Positions 25,479 to 31,703 of a stretch of 64,000 nt of DNA are shown here, piece after piece. A model generated the notes under the pieces. That model was given only the letters and a program-made list of their open reading frames with translations. It made no database searches and was not told the DNA's origin. A program made the position numbers and the translations under genes. Origin of the DNA: OMIS01 sp044350895. Its GTDB lineage: Bacteria > Patescibacteriota > Microgenomatia > UBA1400 > PJMF01. Each line of letters begins with the position of its first letter. Positions within the stretch are counted from its first letter, which is position 1. Location of the stretch: positions 1 through 64,000 of the forward strand of contig JBILGT010000003.1 of NCBI GenBank assembly GCA_044350895.1. Direction: 5' to 3'.

Positions 25479-26894
25479 ATGGCAACAACAAACGGACGAA
25501 TTATCAGTGTGACACAGCATGTTGCTGAAGTTGAATTTCTTGATGAACAACCACAGATTCATGAAAAACTTACTTTGGCAGAGGATGAGTGTGCAGTTTT
25601 GGAAGTCTATTCCAGTTCAAGAACTGGTAGCTTTTACTGTTTGGTTCTTCGCTCAAGTCAACACTTGATCCGTGGGGCGGTTGTCGTCACAACTGGCCAG
25701 ATGCTACGAATTCCGGTGGGTGAGTCAGTTCTGGGAAGAGTATTCAATGTATTTGGTGAACCGTTGGATGAAAAGGGAAGCCTAGGTAAGAAAACGGTTC
25801 CTATTTTTGAATACACACCAGCCACCTTGGATGATGTGGCGATCCCCAAACAAATTCTCGAAACAGGCATCAAAGCAGTCGATTTTTTTGCTCCGATTTT
25901 TCATGGCGGCAAGATGGGATTATTTGGAGGTGCGGGCTTGGGAAAAACAGTTATTTTGACTGAATTAATTAATAATATTGTTATCCGGCAGGGAAGTGAA
26001 AAAAATGATAAAAAATCTAAAACAGGGAAATCTGCAGAGCGCTACTCTGTTTTTGCTGCTGTTGGTGAGCGCTCTCGTGAAGTTCAAGAATTGATTGAAA
26101 ATCTTGATCAAGCCAAAGCACTTGAAAAAACCAGTGTGATTGTAGGACAGATGGGTGAAAATCCAGCAGTACGTTTTCAAACTGCTTTTGCAGCGGTGCG
26201 CGTTGCCGAATACTTACGCGATAGCATGAACTCTGACGTTCTCTTTTTTATGGATAATGTCTATCGTTTCAGTCAGGCTGGGTATGAACTTTCCACGCTG
26301 ATGAATAATATTCCATCAGAAGACGGGTATCAGCCGAGTCTGCCTTCAGAAATTTCTCAGCTCCAATCACGTCTGTATTCAAATACTCAAAACTCTATTA
26401 CCAGTATTGAAACTGTGTATCTGCCATCAGATGACCTCACTGATTTGGCAGTACGGTCGCAGTTCCCATATCTTGATGCAATGGTTGTGTTTTCTCGCGA
26501 TATTTACCAGCAGGGTCGGTTGCCTGCTATTGATTTACTTGCATCAACATCAAATGCTCTGTCACCTGATTTCGTCGGTGAAGAGCACTACACAGTGTAC
26601 TTGGAAGCCAAAAAACTACTTGAACGTGCCATCAGTATTGAACGACTGGTGAGTATGGTGGGTCTTTCAGATTTATCAGCAGCAGATCAAAAAATTTACA
26701 AGCGTTCACAGCTACTTAAAAATTATATGAGTCAAAGTTTCTTTGTGATTTCAGTTCAAACTGGTCGACCAGGGACATTTGTACCAAGAGCGACGTGTGT
26801 GCAAGATGTTGCGAAAATTCTCAGTGGTGCGTTTGACACGCTTAATGAAGAAAAGCTGCTTCATGGTGGAAGTCTGCAAGAGATGAACCTATGA
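25479..26894 (+). CDS. atpD: ATP synthase F1 beta subunit, divergent
   Basis: The catalytic subunit of F1, 471 residues. The P-loop is GGAGLGKT, the catalytic Glu is in VGERSREVQ, and Walker B is VLFFMDNVYRF. The GYQPSLPSEIS and SITSIETVYLPSDDLTD loops are present. The usual acidic DELSEED lever that contacts gamma reads GLSDLSAADQ and is much less acidic. A Lys-rich insert (KNDKKSKTGKSA) lies near residue 178. An AAGGA site precedes the ATG. Its TGA overlaps the stop of the oppositely oriented epsilon gene by 6 bases. Confidence 0.93.
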   Translation: MATTNGRIISVTQHVAEVEFLDEQPQIHEKLTLAEDECAVLEVYSSSRTGSFYCLVLRSSQHLIRGAVVVTTGQMLRIPVGESVLGRVFNVFGEPLDEKGSLGKKTVPIFEYTPATLDDVAIPKQILETGIKAVDFFAPIFHGGKMGLFGGAGLGKTVILTELINNIVIRQGSEKNDKKSKTGKSAERYSVFAAVGERSREVQELIENLDQAKALEKTSVIVGQMGENPAVRFQTAFAAVRVAEYLRDSMNSDVLFFMDNVYRFSQAGYELSTLMNNIPSEDGYQPSLPSEISQLQSRLYSNTQNSITSIETVYLPSDDLTDLAVRSQFPYLDAMVVFSRDIYQQGRLPAIDLLASTSNALSPDFVGEEHYTVYLEAKKLLERAISIERLVSMVGLSDLSAADQKIYKRSQLLKNYMSQSFFVISVQTGRPGTFVPRATCVQDVAKILSGAFDTLNEEKLLHGGSLQEMNL

Positions 26895-27179
26895 GGGCTT
26901 GGTGGTTTTTACACCAAGATACACTTCAACTCGATATTGAAAACAGTGCAGTACACCACCATCAACCGCAAACTCTTTTTTTTCGCCACTTGCTAGATGT
27001 AGTATGATTTTTTCCTTGATAAGTGTTATGAAGTTGGTGTGTTCTGCCAAAATATCAAAAGGACCCTGATCATTTACTGAGGAAAGTGATGCTGCAACAT
27101 CATTAAAAATGATACCTTTTTCATCATGTATTAAAACATCAAATGAGGTTTGATCGGGTGTTATGTTTTTTATTGGCAC
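26889..27179 (-). CDS. atpC: ATP synthase epsilon subunit, N-terminal domain only, inverted
   Basis: The protein (about 96 residues from the GTG at 27179) has the epsilon beta-sandwich sequence FDVLIHDEKGIIFNDVAASLSS followed by GPFDILAEHTNFITLI. It stops after the sandwich, so the inhibitory C-terminal helices are missing. It lies on the strand opposite the other F1 genes and converges on atpD, which is unusual. The frame extends upstream to a TTG at 27200, but those codons come partly from a mobile element inserted at 27196. The GTG, 17 bases inside the old sequence, is the likelier native start. The native promoter now lies beyond the element (29066-29071). Confidence 0.75.
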   Translation of the reverse strand: MPIKNITPDQTSFDVLIHDEKGIIFNDVAASLSSVNDQGPFDILAEHTNFITLIKEKIILHLASGEKKEFAVDGGVLHCFQYRVEVYLGVKTTKPS

Positions 27180-27187
27180 GATGAAAT

Positions 27188-27220
27188 TTGTATTTGGCAA
27201 GTATCCCTTGGTGACATGTA
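27188..27220 (+). repeat. Left target duplication and left inverted repeat of the IS1595-type element
   Basis: TTGTATTT at 27188-27195 is the 8-bp target duplication. The 25-bp left inverted repeat follows at 27196-27220 and begins GGCAAGTATCCCTT. It matches the right repeat at 21 of 25 positions: the first 14 and the last 7 are identical. Confidence 0.9.
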
Positions 27221-27264
27221 GTTGATGCTTACTTACATAAGTATTACAGCTTGTTAGTCACAAT

Positions 27265-27295
27265 TTGACAAGATAGTATAGAATATAGATATAGT
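27265..27295 (+). promoter_or_regulatory. Promoter of the cargo genes
   Basis: TTGACA at 27265-27270 and TATAGT at 27290-27295 are 19 bases apart, just before the ATG at 27299. The spacing is one or two bases long, so the exact -10 is uncertain. Confidence 0.45.
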
Positions 27296-27298
27296 ATT

Positions 27299-27577
27299 AT
27301 GGCAAAAAAACAACCAGAAGAAGCAGAAATAAAAATAGTGCCTTTTAGACAAAATGGTTTAAATAGGGTCTATTCTAATCACGTAGAAATAAATGTCTCT
27401 GAGATAGATCTAAACATAAAGTTTTGTGATGTTAGACCGCCAGAGAATGCTGAAAATATGGAAATGACAATATCAAAAGGAACATTTGGAGTTCCTATTG
27501 TTGCAGAAGTAGTAATTCCATTAGTAGTAGCAAAAGCACTTAAACGTATATTAAATGAAAGAATAAAGGAGGATTAA
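27299..27577 (+). CDS. DUF3467-like small protein, element cargo
   Basis: Ninety-two residues. The layout NHVEINVSEIDLNIKFCDV, a short charged loop, then VVIPLVVAKALKRILNERI resembles DUF3467, a small family of unknown role with a strand-rich first half and a final helix. It is the first cargo gene of the mobile element and is followed directly by the next gene (stop at 27577, ATG at 27578), so they are probably co-translated. Confidence 0.55.
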   Translation: MAKKQPEEAEIKIVPFRQNGLNRVYSNHVEINVSEIDLNIKFCDVRPPENAENMEMTISKGTFGVPIVAEVVIPLVVAKALKRILNERIKED

Positions 27578-27853
27578 ATGTCAACTCAATTTATGCCTCT
27601 AGATCAAATTTTAGACACTAATTCTGTATCAACTAATAATTTACCTATTGTTAAGAAATTTAGTGATTTTTTTACTACAGCTTTTCCTTTTTCAAGTTAT
27701 ATTGAGCCACAAGATGAAATAGCCAGTATCAAGAAGTTTGCATTTCCTCCTCTTGATGAACTGAGAGCTTCATTAGTTGAAGCTGGTTATTCCAAGGAAG
27801 AAATTGATGTCGAAATCAAAGCCTTCGCCAATATGCCAGAATATAGAGGTTGA
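27578..27853 (+). CDS. Putative antitoxin-like protein, element cargo
   Basis: Ninety-one residues with no recognised domain. The C-terminal half (LDELRASLVEAGYSKEEIDVEIKAF) is helical and acidic. A strong AAGGAGG site lies 6 bases before the ATG. The next gene, a RelE/ParE-like toxin, begins inside its 3' end. That overlapping order is common for antitoxin-toxin pairs, so an antitoxin role is inferred from position only. Confidence 0.45.
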   Translation: MSTQFMPLDQILDTNSVSTNNLPIVKKFSDFFTTAFPFSSYIEPQDEIASIKKFAFPPLDELRASLVEAGYSKEEIDVEIKAFANMPEYRG

Positions 27854-28109
27854 AGTAACTCAAGAAGCAGAAGAACAAGCTAAAAATCAAAACCTTACTA
27901 AAAAACTTGAAAAAGCTATCAGGTTATATAAGGCCAATCCGTGGCACCCATCTTTGCATAATGAATTATTGAAACCAGAAAGTATGGGTCGTCACTCCAT
28001 AATGTTAAACGACCAATACCGTGCTAAATACATCAAAATTGACGCTAATAAGATTAGAATATACTATGTAGGTGACTACCATGGAAAAAAACACAAAAAA
28101 TCCAAGTAA
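27807..28109 (+). CDS. RelE/ParE/YafQ-like toxin, element cargo
   Basis: A 100-residue basic protein. EVTQEAEEQAKNQNLTKKLEKAIRLYKANPWHPSLHNELLK followed by GRHSIMLNDQYRAKYIKI and IRIYYVGDYHGKKHK matches the RelE-type fold: an N-terminal helix pair, the core strand with Arg (YRAKY), and a C-terminal strand ending in GDYH..K. Members cleave mRNA on ribosomes or poison gyrase. The ATG at 27807 has AAGGAAG 8 bases upstream and overlaps the preceding gene by 47 bases. Confidence 0.65.
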   Translation: MSKSKPSPICQNIEVEVTQEAEEQAKNQNLTKKLEKAIRLYKANPWHPSLHNELLKPESMGRHSIMLNDQYRAKYIKIDANKIRIYYVGDYHGKKHKKSK

Positions 28110-28269
28110 GAATGATTTTTTAAATCTTCTAAAAAAAGCTGTTATGCCCGTGATAGTAAAACCTGAAACATCGGCAACTCCGAGTTCCGATAATTATAAC
28201 GGAAAACAAATTCGTTCAAGTAAAACTGCAAATACTTCTTTGAAACAGCGTGGTGAGTCCCAGAAATAG
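28081..28269 (+). CDS. Small ORF after the toxin, overlaps transposase 3' end
   Basis: Sixty-two residues from the ATG at 28081, starting inside the toxin gene's end. The first part (MEKNTKNPSKNDFLNLLKKA) looks like a genuine small charged protein and could be a second antitoxin partner. From 28142 the frame is antisense to the transposase gene, so the C-terminal 40 residues may be chance. Low confidence as a real gene. Confidence 0.35.
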   Translation: MEKNTKNPSKNDFLNLLKKAVMPVIVKPETSATPSSDNYNGKQIRSSKTANTSLKQRGESQK

Positions 28270-28999
28270 AACGCTTAACCTGACTCCAAAATCCCTCAAT
28301 TGTGTTTGTGTGTACATTTCCACGCACGTATTCTTTGATTCCATGCTGGATAACTTCATGTAAGTAACCGTCTTTTTCTACACGGTTATAGACTGGAAAT
28401 TCATCTGTCATAACTGCACTACCTAAAGTAACATTCTCTCTCAAAATTGGAATAACAGTGGCAGACTTAACATTGTCTACATGTTTAGCACGAACACTGC
28501 CACCACGTTGTACTACTCCAACTACTGCTGCTTTATCAGTACCACGACCTCTTTTACCGCCTCTACGTGAGCCGCCTATATATGTTTCGTCTGCCTCAAC
28601 AGTACCACTTAAAGGATCTTTACCTTGTGTCATTAAACTTCTGATCTGATGTGTCATACGCCATGCACATTTATAAGTAACACCTAATTGGCGTTGCACT
28701 TCTTTAGCACTTACACCATTACGAGCAGATGCAAATAAAAACAGTGCATGAAACCATAGAGTGAGTGGTGTACTACTCTTATGAAAGATCGTTCCTGCTG
28801 TAGGGTGTAATTGAAAACCACAATGTGAACAGGAATAACACTTACGTGTACTTACTCTGTAAAAACTATTCTCAGCCTTACATTCTGGACAAATAGGATC
28901 AGGAAAACGCATAGCAAAGATATACGCAATACACGCATCATCGTTAGGAAAATCTTTGAGTAAATCAGCTATGGTATACTTAGCTTGCTTGGCTTTCAT
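28142..28999 (-). CDS. IS1595-family transposase
   Basis: A DDE-type transposase of 285 residues (287 from the ATG at 29005). It opens with a helix and a zinc ribbon (CPEC near 38-41 and CYSCSHCG). The ISXO2-like catalytic core shows VEADETYIGG for the first Asp, VMTDEFPVY for the second, and HTNTIEGFWSQVKR near the end. The TATAAT at 29012-29007 ends 7 bases before the ATG at 28999, which favours that start. It looks complete and sits within intact terminal repeats, so the element may still be mobile. Confidence 0.92.
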   Translation of the reverse strand: MKAKQAKYTIADLLKDFPNDDACIAYIFAMRFPDPICPECKAENSFYRVSTRKCYSCSHCGFQLHPTAGTIFHKSSTPLTLWFHALFLFASARNGVSAKEVQRQLGVTYKCAWRMTHQIRSLMTQGKDPLSGTVEADETYIGGSRRGGKRGRGTDKAAVVGVVQRGGSVRAKHVDNVKSATVIPILRENVTLGSAVMTDEFPVYNRVEKDGYLHEVIQHGIKEYVRGNVHTNTIEGFWSQVKRSISGTHHAVSKKYLQFYLNEFVFRYNYRNSELPMFQVLLSRA

Positions 29000-29006
29000 G
29001 ACCATT

Positions 29007-29012
29007 ATTATA
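29007..29012 (-). promoter_or_regulatory. -10 box of the transposase
   Basis: TATAAT on the minus strand, just inside the right inverted repeat, ends 7 bases before the transposase ATG at 28999. Confidence 0.6.
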
Positions 29013-29021
29013 GCATTTATT

Positions 29022-29054
29022 TACATGTTGTAAAGGGATACTTGCCTTGTATTT
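29022..29054 (+). repeat. Right inverted repeat and right target duplication
   Basis: The right terminal repeat (29022-29046) ends GGGATACTTGCC, the reverse of the left repeat. TTGTATTT follows at 29047-29054, identical to the bases before the left end. Confidence 0.9.
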
Positions 29055-29065
29055 TTACTAGTACT

Positions 29066-29071
29066 ACTATA
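29066..29071 (-). promoter_or_regulatory. Stranded atpC promoter (-10)
   Basis: TATAGT on the minus strand lies just outside the element's right end. A TTGTGG about 18 bases upstream could be its -35. If the element and one target copy are removed, this -10 lies 27 bases before the atpC GTG. The insertion therefore separated atpC from this likely promoter. Confidence 0.45.
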
Positions 29072-29189
29072 CCTGAGATACAACATGCTCCACAATGCAA
29101 ACGCATGAATATTTGTTGTGTCTTTGTGCCTTTGCACTCCTGAGAGAGTATGCATATAATACCTATTTATAACTTCAAAGGTTTTTCGT

Positions 29190-29843
29190 ATGTCACAAAC
29201 AACTGATGGTCACTTTGTGTATAAGAATATTACTGTTTCTGGTTTGCCTGGATCAGGATCAACAACGTTGTTAAATAAATTACGTGACCATTCTGAATTG
29301 AAGTTTCATGGTTGGACTGGATTTAGTGGTGGTGAGTTCATGCGCTCCTATGCAGCTGAGAAAGGTTTGCTTGATCAGAACGGCAAATTGCATCATACAG
29401 CTGAGGCATATGGGGAAGACTTTGATCGTGAAGTTGATTATGGAATGAGAACTCGACTTTCCCAAGAGAAGCACTGGATTCTTGAATCATGGCTCTCAGG
29501 ATTTATGGCACAAGGTGTGCCAGGTACATTTAAGATTTTAATGATTTGTAGCAATATGGCGGTAAAGGTGGATCGTATTGTCAACCGCGATCACGTTACT
29601 CCAGATCTCGCACTTGAACATATGAATCATCGATATAAGGCGAATGTGGCGAAATGGCGTCGTATGTACAAACAAGAATGGCACGATTGGGTGGTCAAAA
29701 CGGGAAAAGCGGATGAGAGTGATCCAATTGATTTTTGGCAGCCAAATTTATACGATATAGTCATAGACACATATTCCACCAACCAGACTGAGTCCCTGGA
29801 ACAAGTATTACATGCCATCACTTCAAAAAACACAAACCAATGA
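29190..29843 (+). CDS. P-loop kinase resembling cytidylate/adenylate-type kinases
   Basis: A 217-residue protein. ITVSGLPGSGSTTLLNKL is a P-loop with Ser in place of the usual Lys-Thr order (GSGSTT). It continues with GFSGGEFMRSYAAEKG, close to the pattern of archaeal-type CMP kinases (SGGEIFR). HWILESWLSGFMAQGVPGTFKILMICS and RIVNRDH supply the central strand and Arg lid. The missing Lys in the P-loop is odd and may mean weak or altered catalysis. AAAGG lies 9 bases before the ATG. The stop overlaps the next gene by 32 bases. Confidence 0.6.
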   Translation: MSQTTDGHFVYKNITVSGLPGSGSTTLLNKLRDHSELKFHGWTGFSGGEFMRSYAAEKGLLDQNGKLHHTAEAYGEDFDREVDYGMRTRLSQEKHWILESWLSGFMAQGVPGTFKILMICSNMAVKVDRIVNRDHVTPDLALEHMNHRYKANVAKWRRMYKQEWHDWVVKTGKADESDPIDFWQPNLYDIVIDTYSTNQTESLEQVLHAITSKNTNQ

Positions 29844-30510
29844 TCGAGTGGTAGCCCTTGCAAAGCAGTCACATGTTGTATTCTATCCGTTACTTTGCTT
29901 GACATTAATACTGTGGATTTTATATAGATCGTTATTTACCTTTCCCGTTTGGTTTGATGAAATTATTGGAAAAGCACTCTTCTTTGGGCTTCCGGTGTGG
30001 TTATACATCACCGTAGCTGGGTCCAAGAAAATCACTGAAACACTTTCCATGCGTAAGCTCCAACCAGGAGTTTTACTGGGTTTAGCAATGGGTGGTATCT
30101 TTGGATTCATAACTACACTGCTGGCACTCCTTGCCAAGGATTCCCAAATTGAAGCGGTGGCACTGTTTAACTCATCACGCTTTTGGGGTGAATTTATTCT
30201 GGCACTGTTCACTGCTTTTTGGGAAACTTTGTTATTTTTTAGTTTTGCTCTGACCGTGATTCAAGAAAAATATGAAAACTGGTCTGAAAGTTCTCAAGCA
30301 CTGCTTACCGCAGGAATTTTCCTTATTTTTCACATTCCCAACATTATCATTCGATTCCATGGCTCAGTTGAGACGATGGTGTTGCAAGCACTGTTGTTAT
30401 TTCTTTTTGCATTAGGTCAATCATTTGTGTTTATTGGGCGGCGAAATACATATGCCCTTATTCTTTCCCATGCTATCTGGGGAATGGTCTTACTCGTTCA
30501 TAGCTGGTAA
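29812..30510 (+). CDS. CPBP-type membrane protein with degenerate active site
   Basis: A 232-residue protein with about seven hydrophobic helices. The final helices show WETLLFFSFAL, LIFHIPNII and LSHAIWGMV, the positions of CPBP/Abi intramembrane protease motifs. The first motif lacks the EExxxR form (WETLLFF), though the two His motifs remain. It is therefore likely a non-catalytic relative or a distant member. It starts within the 3' end of the kinase-like gene, so the pair is probably co-translated. Confidence 0.55.
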   Translation: MPSLQKTQTNDRVVALAKQSHVVFYPLLCLTLILWILYRSLFTFPVWFDEIIGKALFFGLPVWLYITVAGSKKITETLSMRKLQPGVLLGLAMGGIFGFITTLLALLAKDSQIEAVALFNSSRFWGEFILALFTAFWETLLFFSFALTVIQEKYENWSESSQALLTAGIFLIFHIPNIIIRFHGSVETMVLQALLLFLFALGQSFVFIGRRNTYALILSHAIWGMVLLVHSW

Positions 30511-31092
30511 ATGCGTGTACAATACGGTCTTCGTGATCTATTATTTATGACAAATTTTGCGCAGAAAAGTTTATCTTTTGGACTCTTTGCCTTCGGCACA
30601 TTGATCCTCGCTACCTCATTAATTGCAGCCAATAAAGCCTCAACAGGTGATACCAGTCGGTTAATGGGCCAAAAAGTCTACATGGGCAGAACCATACTGC
30701 CTGATCACTTATTGTATCCAGCTGTAATGATTGGTGATCGCATCAAGCTACAAATGGCACCTCACGAAGAGTCAATTCTTCTCCAAGTAGAATACTCAGA
30801 CCGCCGCTATCGATATGCTGCTGAGTTACTGCATAAAGGACAGCCACAGTTGGCATTTACTACCCTTACAAAGTCTCAAAAGTACTTATTGATGGCAAGC
30901 AATGAAGTTTTAGTTGACCCTTCCAAAGTTGATAAAAAAACAATCATGACTGTTCGTGATGCCTTAGATCACTCAATTTATAGACTCGAAAAATTTAAGT
31001 CAGATGAAGCCAATGCAGATGCTTCCGCGATTGATCAGCTTATTTTAGAAAGCAAAGTTTTACTCCAAAATATTACTGCCGCACTTGAATAG
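30511..31092 (+). CDS. DUF5667-like exported protein
   Basis: A 193-residue protein. The N-terminal hydrophobic helix (about 18-38) probably anchors or exports it. ILPDHLLYPAVMIGDRIKLQM followed by a helical Glu/Arg-rich stretch matches DUF5667, found mainly in CPR and Chloroflexi proteins and of unknown function. The ATG follows the preceding TAA directly, which suggests reinitiation. An in-frame ATG at 30547 is an alternative start. Confidence 0.65.
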   Translation: MRVQYGLRDLLFMTNFAQKSLSFGLFAFGTLILATSLIAANKASTGDTSRLMGQKVYMGRTILPDHLLYPAVMIGDRIKLQMAPHEESILLQVEYSDRRYRYAAELLHKGQPQLAFTTLTKSQKYLLMASNEVLVDPSKVDKKTIMTVRDALDHSIYRLEKFKSDEANADASAIDQLILESKVLLQNITAALE

Positions 31093-31163
31093 AAATGTGC
31101 TAGTTTGATTGGTTGACAGTATGCCCTCCCGCGTGAGATTCTTTATATCCTCCGTTACATAAA

Positions 31164-31179
31164 ACACAACATTTTGTGT
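31164..31179 (+). promoter_or_regulatory. NrdR box 1
   Basis: ACACAACATTTTGTGT matches the NrdR operator consensus (ACACWAYATNTWGTGT) almost fully and is nearly palindromic. It lies 47 bases before nrdR. Confidence 0.85.
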
Positions 31180-31195
31180 CTTACACAACGGATAA

Positions 31196-31211
31196 GCACA
31201 ATTTACTGTGG
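31196..31211 (+). promoter_or_regulatory. NrdR box 2
   Basis: GCACAATTTACTGTGG is a weaker NrdR box, matching about 12 of 16 positions. It begins 32 bases after box 1, the three-turn spacing usual for NrdR box pairs. Together they indicate self-regulation of nrdR-nrdJ. Confidence 0.7.
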
Positions 31212-31225
31212 TTTAGAAAAATTCT

Positions 31226-31687
31226 ATGAAGTGTCCGTATTGCGGTAAGACTGAGACGTCTGTCGTTGACTCACGCGAAGCCGAAGATGTCACTAGTATC
31301 CGTCGACGGCGCCACTGCACAGAATGTGGCAAACGATTTACTACGTATGAACGGGTGGAAGGCATTGACCTTAAAGTCATTAAAAAAAATGGCACTAAGG
31401 AAGCTTTTAGCCGCGAAAAACTACGCCGAGGAATTGTTAAAGCCACTTGGAAGCGCCCTGTCTCAATGAGTCTTGTTGAGGCACTACTTGATGAAGTAGA
31501 GCGCAAGTTGCGACAAAAAGAAGTTTGCGAAGTGAAGAGTTGGGAAATTGGTAACTTGGTCATTAACCGCCTTAAGCGAATTGATCCACTTTCCTATCTT
31601 TTATTTGCCAGCGTGTACCGCGATTTTGAAAGTATTGAAGACTTTGAAGTAGAAATTACACGGCTTAAAGATCCGATAGCTGAATAG
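31226..31687 (+). CDS. nrdR: Transcriptional repressor NrdR
   Basis: NrdR senses ATP/dATP and represses ribonucleotide reductase genes. The 153-residue protein has the N-terminal zinc ribbon (Cys3, Cys6, Cys31, Cys34) followed by RFTTYERVE and the ATP-cone domain (VIKKNGTKEAFSREKLRRGI...). It lies 16 bases before nrdJ with paired NrdR boxes upstream, a self-consistent regulatory unit. Confidence 0.95.
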   Translation: MKCPYCGKTETSVVDSREAEDVTSIRRRRHCTECGKRFTTYERVEGIDLKVIKKNGTKEAFSREKLRRGIVKATWKRPVSMSLVEALLDEVERKLRQKEVCEVKSWEIGNLVINRLKRIDPLSYLLFASVYRDFESIEDFEVEITRLKDPIAE

Positions 31688-31703
31688 AAAAGGAGAATAC
31701 AGT

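Larger units (their letters stand above)
27196..29046. mobile_element. IS1595-family element with toxin-antitoxin-like cargo, 1851 bp
   Basis: Terminal inverted repeats at 27196-27220 and 29022-29046 are flanked by a perfect 8-bp direct repeat TTGTATTT (27188-27195 and 29047-29054). An 8-bp duplication is the usual length for IS1595. The element holds a leftward transposase at its right end and four small rightward genes, including a RelE/ParE-like toxin. Cargo genes start after strong Shine-Dalgarno sequences such as AAGGAGG, unlike the largely leaderless host genes. It landed between the atpC coding region and the atpC promoter. Confidence 0.9.

Noticed and set aside
27180..27200. TTG at 27200 as the native atpC start
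   Set aside because: The codons at 27196-27200 belong to the terminal repeat of the mobile element, so this start arose from the insertion.
28081..28269. Idea that the IS inserted into the small ORF after the toxin
   Set aside because: The inverted repeats and target duplication lie at 27188-27220 and 29022-29054, so the small ORF is inside the element, not its target.
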